Shown piece after piece: positions 1-4,974 of a stretch of DNA of 5,536 nt. Numbering within the stretch: position 1 is the stretch's first letter; every line of letters begins with the position of its first letter. The position numbers were made by a program, and so were the translations under genes. This stretch comes from an uncultured Coriobacteriaceae bacterium (lineage in GTDB: Bacteria; Actinomycetota; Coriobacteriia; Coriobacteriales; Eggerthellaceae): contig USJN01000120.1 of NCBI GenBank assembly GCA_900554945.1, positions 1-5,536 on the forward strand. The letters run 5' to 3'. The notes below the pieces were generated by a model. That model saw nothing but the letters and a program-made list of their open reading frames with translations, was not told the DNA's origin and searched no databases.

Positions 1-2215
1 CGCTTGCAAGCTTCAGGCGCTGAGCCTCCCCGCCGGAAAGCGCGGGCGTCGCCTCGCCGAGCGTGAGGTATCCTAGCCCCAGGTCATGCAGGGTTTGCAG
101 CTTCTCGTGCGCCTTTTTGATGTCGGCAACATGTGGCAGCGCCTCATCGACCGAGAGCGCGAGCAGCTCAGGCAGGCTGAGCGCCTGGCCACAGGGCGCG
201 CCCTTCTCGGGGCGGCAAATACCCTCGGCCGCGGCGCTATAGCGAGAACCGCGGCAATCGGGACAGGCGATGTCGACGTCGGGCAAGAACTGCACGTCGA
301 GCGAGATCCGCCCCGTGCCGTCGCACGTGGGGCAGCGCAGGCTTCCCGTGTTGTACGAGAAATCGCCCGCCTTAAGACCCGCCGCCTTCGCGCTCTCGGT
401 GCGCGCATAGGCGCGGCGCAAGTCGTCGAGCACGCCGCAGTACGTCGCCACGGTCGAGCGAACGTTTACCCCGATGGGGGTCGCGTCGATCAGGTTCGCG
501 CGCTTGATGCCGTCTGCGGCAAGCGCCGTCACGTGCTCGGGGCGCGCCTCGCCCGCCGCCGCATGGGAAAGCGCGGGGATGAGCGTCTCTAGCACGAGCG
601 TCGTCTTGCCCGAACCCGACACGCCCGTCACAGCGATAAGCCGGCCACGCGGGATGTCGATGGCGAACGGCTTCACCGTATGCAGGCCGCTCGATTCGAG
701 GTGGATCCGCCCCAGATCGAACATTTCCCCAGCTTGCGCCTGCGGGCGCGCCGCTACGCGCACCGCCCCTGAAAGAAAGGGTCCTATGATCGAAGCCTTA
801 TCGCGTGCGACCTCGTCAACCGAGCCTTGGGAAACCACCGCGCCGCCGTCCGCACCCGCGACGGGCCCCATTTCCACCAGATAGTCGGCGGCGCGCAGGA
901 TGCGCGTGTCATGGTCGACCATCACCACGGAATTCCCGTCGGCAATCAAATCGCGCATCACGCCCAAAAGGCCGTCGATGTTGGCGGGATGCAAGCCGAT
1001 AGAGGGCTCGTCCATCACGTAGAGCACGCCGGTGGTCCGGTTCCTCACCGAACGCGCGAGCTGCACGCGCTGGCGCTCCCCCGTGGAAAGCGTTGCGCCC
1101 GCGCGGTCGAGCGAGAGATACCCCAACCCCAGCTCCAGCAGGCGCCGAGCGGTGCTCGCAAACGACTCGCAGATGGATTTCGCCATGGGACGCATCTTAT
1201 CGGGAAGACTCCCCGGCACGCCTTCCACCCACGAAACCGCCTCGTCAAGCGTCATTTCCGTCGCCTGCGCCAGGTTGATGCCGCGCACAAGCGGCCCGCG
1301 CGCAGCCACCGAGAGGCGCGTGCCACCGCAATCGGGACAAGGCCCCTCGGTCAGGAACTTCGCGACGCGGCGCAACCCCTTCTCGTCCTTCGCCTTCGCG
1401 AGCGAGTTCTCCACGGTGCGCACGGCGTTGTAGTAGGTGAAATCGAGCTCGGCGAAATTCTCGCCCTTCTTCGCCTTGTACAGGATGTGCCGCTTCTCAG
1501 CCGGGCCGCTGAACACGATGTCGCGCTCAGCGGGCGAAAGCTCGCGAAACGGCACGTCCGTGCGCACGCCCATGGCGCCGCACACCTGCTTCATGAGGTC
1601 CCACATAAGCGAGCCCCACACCACCACAGCGCCCTCGTCGATGGTCTTGCTCTCGTCGGGCACGAGTGCAGCGCGGTTCACGGTGCGCGCGATACCGGTG
1701 CCGCCACAGGTGGGACAAGCGCCCTCGCTGTTGAAGGCGAGCTGCTCGGCGCCGGGGCCGAAGAACTCACCACCGCAGTGAGGGCACGAAATCGCCAGTT
1801 CAGCAGCTACGTTCAAGCTTGGCGGCACATGCTTTCCGCAATGCGGGCACACATGGCTGCCGACGCGCGAGAAGAGGAGTCGCAGGCTGTTCAAAAGCTC
1901 GCTCGAGGTACCGAACGTCGATCGCACGCCGGGCACCGCCGGGCGCTGGTGCAGCGCGAGGGCGGCGGGAACGTAGCGCACGTCGTCGACCGAGGCCTTG
2001 CCCGCCTGAGCGATGCGCCGACGCGTGTAAGTGGAAAGCGCCTCCAGATAACGGCGCGACCCTTCGGCGTAGAGCACGCCGAGCGCGAGCGAGCTTTTAC
2101 CCGAACCCGACACGCCCGCGATGCCCACAAGCTGGCCAAGCGGGATGTCCACGTTCACATTCTTCAGATTGTGCACGCGCGCGCCGCGCACCTCGATATG
2201 GTCGATATTCTGCAT
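1..2215 (-). CDS. uvrA: UvrA-like ABC ATPase lacking the UvrB-binding domain (3' end outside window)
   Basis: This is a DNA-binding tandem ABC ATPase of the UvrA family. The visible 738 codons run off the window at base 1. Walker A of the first nucleotide-binding domain is GVSGSGKS (residues 34-41). Its signature is the divergent LSTGERQR (376-383) instead of LSGGE, followed by Walker B MDEPSIGLH (401-409). The second domain has Walker A GVSGSGKT (531-538) and a normal LSGGEAQR signature near residue 727; its Walker B lies beyond the edge. Zinc modules are C144-x2-C147-x19-C167-x2-C170 and C628-x2-C631-x19-C651-x2-C654. Only 17 residues separate C126 from C144. Canonical UvrA (about 940 aa) carries the roughly 110-residue UvrB-binding domain there, so this is a class II (UvrA2-like) paralogue. 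Such proteins are linked to damage or DNA-ligand tolerance rather than standard UvrABC excision. The ATG follows GAAGGAAACC and lies 12 bases after the merR stop, so the two genes should be co-transcribed. The family is certain; the repair role is inferred. Confidence 0.93.
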   Translation of the reverse strand, partial: MQNIDHIEVRGARVHNLKNVNVDIPLGQLVGIAGVSGSGKSSLALGVLYAEGSRRYLEALSTYTRRRIAQAGKASVDDVRYVPAALALHQRPAVPGVRSTFGTSSELLNSLRLLFSRVGSHVCPHCGKHVPPSLNVAAELAISCPHCGGEFFGPGAEQLAFNSEGACPTCGGTGIARTVNRAALVPDESKTIDEGAVVVWGSLMWDLMKQVCGAMGVRTDVPFRELSPAERDIVFSGPAEKRHILYKAKKGENFAELDFTYYNAVRTVENSLAKAKDEKGLRRVAKFLTEGPCPDCGGTRLSVAARGPLVRGINLAQATEMTLDEAVSWVEGVPGSLPDKMRPMAKSICESFASTARRLLELGLGYLSLDRAGATLSTGERQRVQLARSVRNRTTGVLYVMDEPSIGLHPANIDGLLGVMRDLIADGNSVVMVDHDTRILRAADYLVEMGPVAGADGGAVVSQGSVDEVARDKASIIGPFLSGAVRVAARPQAQAGEMFDLGRIHLESSGLHTVKPFAIDIPRGRLIAVTGVSGSGKTTLVLETLIPALSHAAAGEARPEHVTALAADGIKRANLIDATPIGVNVRSTVATYCGVLDDLRRAYARTESAKAAGLKAGDFSYNTGSLRCPTCDGTGRISLDVQFLPDVDIACPDCRGSRYSAAAEGICRPEKGAPCGQALSLPELLALSVDEALPHVADIKKAHEKLQTLHDLGLGYLTLGEATPALSGGEAQRLKLAS

Positions 2216-2227
2216 GGTTTCCTTCAC

Positions 2228-2665
2228 TTAACGATGCGCCCAATCGTATAGTTCCCTAATTTCTTTCGGCAAACCGTCGGGAATCATCTCCCGAAGACGC
2301 TCTTCCCCGCCGTCTTTTTGGGCCGTCTCGTAGTACCAGCACTTGAACTTCACCATGGCAAGCGCCTTCTGCATACGCTCGATCTCCTCCTCGGCCTGGG
2401 CCCTGCGCGCCTCGAAGAGCTCCTTTCGCGCGGCGTACGTCGACGGCCCCTCCTGGACCATCTCGACGAAACGCTTGATGTCCTTAATCTCAAGCCCCGT
2501 CTTCTTCAGGCAATCGATGACGCGAAGCAGCTCAAGCTCGCCTTCGCCGAAGCGGCGCGTGCTGCCCGAGCGCTCCAAGTTGGGGAACAGCCCCTCTTTG
2601 TCGTAGTAGCGCAGCGTCGACACAGGGATGCCGAACATCTCCGAAACCTGTCCGATTGAATACAT
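2228..2665 (-). CDS. MerR-family regulator, AdhR/NmlR-like with Cys52
   Basis: This is a 145-residue DNA-binding transcription regulator. The winged-helix MerR domain spans about residues 1-70: YSIGQVSEMFGIPVSTLRYYD (helix-turn-helix), then GLF and the STRRF wing. A charged dimerisation coiled coil follows at about 78-105, and the C-terminal segment holds FKCWYYETA (107-115). There is no ligand-binding domain of the TipA or BmrR kind. The cysteines are C52 and C109. C52 sits in the position reported for the thiol that senses formaldehyde and methylglyoxal in Bacillus AdhR (also near the Cys54 of NmlR), from literature memory. The ATG is preceded by GGAAGGA at 2673-2679 with a 7-base spacer. 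The gene leads the operon with the UvrA-like gene and is divergent from the alcohol dehydrogenase, the usual MerR arrangement for autoregulation and activation of the neighbour. The MerR assignment is firm. The AdhR-type sensing is inferred from one cysteine and the gene context. Confidence 0.93.
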   Translation of the reverse strand: MYSIGQVSEMFGIPVSTLRYYDKEGLFPNLERSGSTRRFGEGELELLRVIDCLKKTGLEIKDIKRFVEMVQEGPSTYAARKELFEARRAQAEEEIERMQKALAMVKFKCWYYETAQKDGGEERLREMIPDGLPKEIRELYDWAHR

Positions 2666-2687
2666 AGTAAAATCCTTCCAAAGTATC

Positions 2688-2718
2688 TTGACCTGAAGTT
2701 AGGTTTAGGTATTAAGGT
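2688..2718 (+). promoter_or_regulatory. Candidate MerR-controlled promoter for the dehydrogenase gene
   Basis: A good -35 box, TTGACC (2688-2693), lies 70-75 bases before the dehydrogenase ATG. The best -10 match is TATTAA (2710-2715, 16-bp spacer). TAAGGT (2713-2718) would give the 19-bp spacer typical of MerR-activated promoters. Which one is used cannot be settled from sequence. A poor -10 or a long spacer is expected if the promoter needs a MerR activator. I see no convincing sigma-70 promoter towards merR; it presumably lies in the same gap. Confidence 0.45.
2691..2710. promoter_or_regulatory. Candidate MerR/AdhR-type operator (imperfect palindrome)
   Basis: This is an inverted repeat with ACCTgAA at the left and TTtAGGT at the right, centred at 2700/2701; 7 of 10 base pairs match. 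Read as 7-N4-7 it is CCTGAAG-TTAG-GTTTAGG (2692-2709). That is the spacing I recall for the Bacillus AdhR operator (CTTAAAG-N4-CTTTAAG), and each half agrees with it at 5 of 7 positions. It overlaps the end of the -35 box and fills the spacer, as MerR operators do. A second, weaker dyad using ACCT (2691-2694) and AGGT (2701-2704) overlaps it. Confidence 0.5.
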
Positions 2719-2750
2719 GCCCCCATCATACCAAAAGCAGGCCCACAAGC

Positions 2751-2757
2751 GGAAGGA
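2751..2757 (+). promoter_or_regulatory. Ribosome binding site that decides the dehydrogenase start
   Basis: GGAAGGA lies 5 bases before the ATG at 2763. Another ATG at 2759, just 1 base downstream of the site and out of frame, overlaps it in the string ATGCATG. The spacing and the conserved FxxxxPTKLIFGK N-terminus both favour 2763. Confidence 0.75.
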
Positions 2758-2762
2758 AATGC

Positions 2763-3797
2763 ATGCTCGGCAACTTCACCTACCACAATCCCACCAAACT
2801 CATCTTCGGCAAAAACGCCCTCGCCTCGCTGGCAGCGGAGCTCGCCCCCTACGGCGACACTGTCCAACTCGTCTACGGTGGGGGATCTATCAGGCGATTC
2901 GGCATTTACGGCCAGGTTATCGATGTGCTCCGCGCCGCTGGGAAGCACATCGTCGAAGACAGCGGCGTCATGCCGAACCCCACCATCGAGAAGCTTCGCG
3001 AGGGAACGCGAATCGCTCGCGAGAACGATGTCGATTTCATCCTCGCCGTAGGCGGCGGCTCGTGCGTCGACTACGCGAAGGCGGTCGCCGTCTCTAAGAA
3101 CCTTCCCGCAGGCGAAGACCCCTGGGACGTATACTTCGACCGATTCGAGGAACCCTCGGCAGATAGGGAGATCGTGCCCGTGGGGTCCGTCCTCACCATG
3201 GTGGGCACTGGCTCCGAGATGAACCGCGGCTCGGTCATCACCAACCGAGAGCTTGGCCTTAAAGTCGGCCACGTCTTCGCCGAAGCGCTCATGCGCAGCC
3301 TTGTCACCGCGAGCCGCGTCGCCGTAACCAGCCCGATGAACTACGAGGCGCGCTCGAACATCATGTGGACGGCGACCTGGGCTCTCAACACCCTCGTAGG
3401 CTGCGGAAAGACGCAGGACTGGGAAGTCCATATGATCGGACAGGCCGTAGGCGCCGTCACCGACGCCACGCACGGCATGACCCTCTCCGCCGTAGCGCTT
3501 CCCTACTATCGCCTGATCATGCCTTACGGTCTGGAGAAGTTCGCCCGTTTCGCCGCAAATGTGTGGGACATCGACGCCGCAGGCAAAACCAGCGAGGAGC
3601 TTGCGATTGCCGGCCTTGACGCCATGGAGGCCTGGATGCGCGAAATCGGCTGTGTGATGAGCATTCGCGAGCTAGGCGCCGACGAGTCCAGCCTCAGCGC
3701 GATCGCCGACGCGACGCTCACGATGACGGGCGGCTATCGCACGCTCACCCGCGTCGAGATTCTCGACGTCCTGCGCAAGAGCCTCGCTGCGGAGTAG
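2763..3797 (+). CDS. Iron/zinc-type alcohol dehydrogenase (YqhD/BDH class) with an apparent internal deletion
   Basis: This is a 344-residue cytosolic NAD(P)H-dependent alcohol/aldehyde oxidoreductase of the group III (Fe-ADH) superfamily. The N-terminus shows NPTKLIFGK (9-17). The nucleotide-binding YGGGS (38-42) and VGGGSCVD (96-103) follow, then TMVGTGSEMN (145-154). S42 favours NADP(H), as in YqhD. The C-terminal half has NYEARSNIMW (193-202), H223 in QDWEVH and H237 in DATHGMTL; their 14-residue spacing matches YqhD metal ligands His267 and His281. Between VITNRELGLKVGH (158-170) and the SLVTASR helix (179-185) the usual stretch of roughly 45-60 residues is missing. That stretch carries the other two ligands, equivalent to YqhD Asp194 and His198. 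The reading frame is unbroken. Relatives are about 385-400 residues. If the deletion is real the enzyme is probably inactive or altered. It is divergent from the MerR gene and probably co-transcribed with the CMD/cupin gene. Confidence 0.9.
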   Translation: MLGNFTYHNPTKLIFGKNALASLAAELAPYGDTVQLVYGGGSIRRFGIYGQVIDVLRAAGKHIVEDSGVMPNPTIEKLREGTRIARENDVDFILAVGGGSCVDYAKAVAVSKNLPAGEDPWDVYFDRFEEPSADREIVPVGSVLTMVGTGSEMNRGSVITNRELGLKVGHVFAEALMRSLVTASRVAVTSPMNYEARSNIMWTATWALNTLVGCGKTQDWEVHMIGQAVGAVTDATHGMTLSAVALPYYRLIMPYGLEKFARFAANVWDIDAAGKTSEELAIAGLDAMEAWMREIGCVMSIRELGADESSLSAIADATLTMTGGYRTLTRVEILDVLRKSLAAE

Positions 3798-3864
3798 CGG
3801 GCAGGGCTCAATCGCGGATAGCGACACCATTCATCACCAATCAACTCCTCAGAAAGAAGACGGG

Positions 3865-3870
3865 AAGGAA
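3865..3870 (+). promoter_or_regulatory. Ribosome binding site of the CMD/cupin gene
   Basis: AAGGAA, within CGGGAAGGAAAT, lies 7 bases before the ATG at 3878. The 80-base gap after the dehydrogenase stop (3798-3877) shows neither a clear promoter nor a hairpin terminator, so read-through from the dehydrogenase gene is the simplest reading. Confidence 0.7.
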
Positions 3871-3877
3871 ATCAGAA

Positions 3878-4672
3878 ATGGCAATCAAGCAAACCGCAGG
3901 ACACGATGCGCTCGGCGAGTTCGCGCCCGAGTTCGCGCACTTGAACGACGATATTCTCTTCGGCGAGGTATGGAACCGCGAGGACAAGCTACCGCTCAAG
4001 CTGCGCAGCATCGTCACTGTGAGCACGCTCATCGGGAAAGGGATCGTCGATAGCTCGCTTGCCTATCACCTGGCCAGCGCAAAGAAGAACGGCGTGACGC
4101 AAACGGAGATGGCCGAGATTCTCACCCATATCGCCTTCTACGCCGGCTGGCCCAACGCGTGGGCGGCATTCAACATGGCGAAGGAAGTTTATGTGGAAGA
4201 CGGGACGGATGGCACGATCGGCGAGGGCAGCGCGGGCGACACCGCAGACAGCGACAGCCCCGAATCGCACGGCGGCTTCTTCGGCCTGGGCAAGCCCAAC
4301 GACGCCTTCGCACAGTACTTCATCGGCCAAAGCTATCTCAACGCGCTCACCGGTCCCGATGACTACCTAGCAATTTTCAACGTGACCTTCGAGCCGGGCT
4401 GTCGCAACAATTGGCATATCCATCATGCGAGCAAAGGCGGCGGGCAAGTGCTCGTCTGCGTGGATGGCGAAGGCTGGTACCAAGAGGAGGGCAAGTCCGC
4501 CCAGCGCCTGCGCCCCGGCGACGTGGTAGAGATTCCCGCGAACGTCAAGCATTGGCATGGCGCCGCTTCCGATAACTGGTTCAGCCACCTCGCCTTCGAG
4601 TACCCCGGCGAGGACACGAGCAACGAATGGCTCGAACCTGTGGACGACGGCGCTTACTACGCGCTTTCGTAA
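3878..4672 (+). CDS. Carboxymuconolactone decarboxylase / cupin two-domain protein
   Basis: This is a 264-residue soluble fusion. Residues about 1-105 form a CMD (AhpD-like) domain: LKLRSIVTVSTLIGKG (40-55), AYHLASAKKNGVT (62-74) with conserved H64, and ILTHIAFYAGWPNAW (81-95). No CxxC is present, so the thiol-peroxidase chemistry of AhpD is not expected. Residues about 106-140 are an acidic Gly/Ser/Asp linker. Residues about 150-255 form a cupin: motif 1 has HIHH (180-183) with Q190 where many cupins have Glu, and motif 2 has PGDVVEIPANVKHWHG (213-228). H180, H182, Q190 and H225 are the likely metal ligands. Such fusions are common beside alcohol dehydrogenases and MerR regulators; the substrate is unknown and is often annotated only by family. 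A perfect 10-bp direct repeat (3917-3926 and 3929-3938) encodes EFA-P-EFA. The gene probably forms an operon with the dehydrogenase. The domain calls are firm; a quinone/lactone or electrophile substrate is a guess. Confidence 0.92.
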   Translation: MAIKQTAGHDALGEFAPEFAHLNDDILFGEVWNREDKLPLKLRSIVTVSTLIGKGIVDSSLAYHLASAKKNGVTQTEMAEILTHIAFYAGWPNAWAAFNMAKEVYVEDGTDGTIGEGSAGDTADSDSPESHGGFFGLGKPNDAFAQYFIGQSYLNALTGPDDYLAIFNVTFEPGCRNNWHIHHASKGGGQVLVCVDGEGWYQEEGKSAQRLRPGDVVEIPANVKHWHGAASDNWFSHLAFEYPGEDTSNEWLEPVDDGAYYALS

Positions 4673-4738
4673 CGCGGGGGCGCTTTCCTAACCTGGAGAC
4701 GCTTTCCCAACGCGGGGGAGCTTTCCTGGCCCGGTCTA
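4663..4738. repeat. 19-bp tandem repeat, three units plus a decayed fourth
   Basis: GCTTTC recurs at 4663, 4682, 4701 and 4720, an exact 19-base period. Units 1 and 3 (GCTTTCGTAACGCGGGGGC and GCTTTCCCAACGCGGGGGA) differ at 3 positions. Unit 2 keeps GCTTTCCTAAC and then diverges. Unit 4 keeps GCTTTCC and then drifts. The first unit begins inside the final codons of the CMD/cupin gene and includes its TAA stop, so copy-number change would leave the protein end intact. Confidence 0.8.
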
Positions 4739-4749
4739 GAACCGGGGCC
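4728..4749. terminator. GC-rich hairpin after the CMD/cupin gene
   Basis: GGCCCGGT (4728-4735) pairs with ACCGGGGCC (4741-4749) around the loop CTAGA. The stem is 8 bp with one bulged G at 4744. No T-run follows on either strand, so it could be a U-less terminator of the actinobacterial sort or just an mRNA 3' end structure. Confidence 0.4.
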
Positions 4750-4766
4750 CTTCAGCCAACTCCTCG

Positions 4767-4804
4767 GAATCGCCCAGGCAACGCGAGTGCTGCCCAGGCG
4801 ATTC
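4767..4804. terminator. Long hairpin between convergent genes
   Basis: GAATCGCCCAGGCA (4767-4780) faces TGCCCAGGCGATTC (4791-4804) across a 10-base loop. Twelve of 14 pairs match, including a perfect outer 8 bp. It works equally on both strands and lies between convergent genes, which fits a bidirectional terminator. Neither side has a T-tract, so intrinsic termination is uncertain. Confidence 0.45.
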
Positions 4805-4883
4805 GCGCTGTCCAAACGGCCCCGCATTCCCGCATCTGTACGAAAGAATGGACGAGACCCAGACAACCCCACGCCCCTGCCTC

Positions 4884-4919
4884 TGTACAGAATTGACGAT
4901 AAGTTGTGAAGGAATGGTG
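4884..4919 (+). repeat. Left inverted repeat of the 172-bp element
   Basis: It is the 36-bp partner of 5020-5055. Read on the plus strand in the matching frame it encodes CTELTISCEGMV, mirroring CTELTIYCEGIV in the methyltransferase tail. Mismatches fall at 4901-4903, 4907 and 4916. Confidence 0.8.
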
Positions 4920-4974
4920 AATTTGGCTGAGCATCAGCTTTCACTGTACCAAAAGTGTCTCATCTGAAGCGAAG

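Larger units (their letters stand above)
4673..4974. other. Intergenic region between convergent genes
   Basis: About 300 bases without a credible gene separate the CMD/cupin stop from the methyltransferase stop. In order the region holds a 19-bp tandem repeat, two GC-rich hairpins, a partial copy of the element end (4837-4855), and the left half of the inverted-repeat element. Open frames here have no family features. Confidence 0.7.

Noticed and set aside
86..592. 168-codon plus-strand open frame
   Set aside because: It lies opposite the second nucleotide-binding domain of the UvrA-like gene and is a GC-driven shadow.
827..2251. 474-codon plus-strand open frame
   Set aside because: It is the antisense of the UvrA-like gene. 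The minus strand has the Walker, signature and zinc motifs; the plus frame is His/Arg/Ala-rich and matches no family.
2682..2687. GATACT as a -10 box for the merR gene (minus strand)
   Set aside because: It is too close to the merR ribosome binding site at 2673-2679 (a start of transcription would fall within it) and has no -35 partner.
2712..3473. 253-codon minus-strand open frame opposite the dehydrogenase
   Set aside because: It has no recognisable domain and covers strongly conserved dehydrogenase motifs on the other strand.
2763..3797. Frameshift as the reason for the short dehydrogenase
   Set aside because: Both halves are in one continuous frame and conserved motifs flank the junction directly, so an in-frame deletion fits and a frameshift does not.
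4663..4738. CRISPR-like array
   Set aside because: The units are contiguous with no spacers, so this is a plain tandem repeat.
4627..4944. Open frames in both directions across the end of the CMD/cupin gene and the intergenic repeats
   Set aside because: They run through the tandem repeat and hairpins, lack good ribosome binding sites and resemble nothing known.
4848..4967. 39-codon plus-strand frame that reads through the left inverted repeat
   Set aside because: Its only similarity (CTELTI.CEG) comes from the inverted repeat itself, and the ribosome binding site is weak; it is not called a gene.
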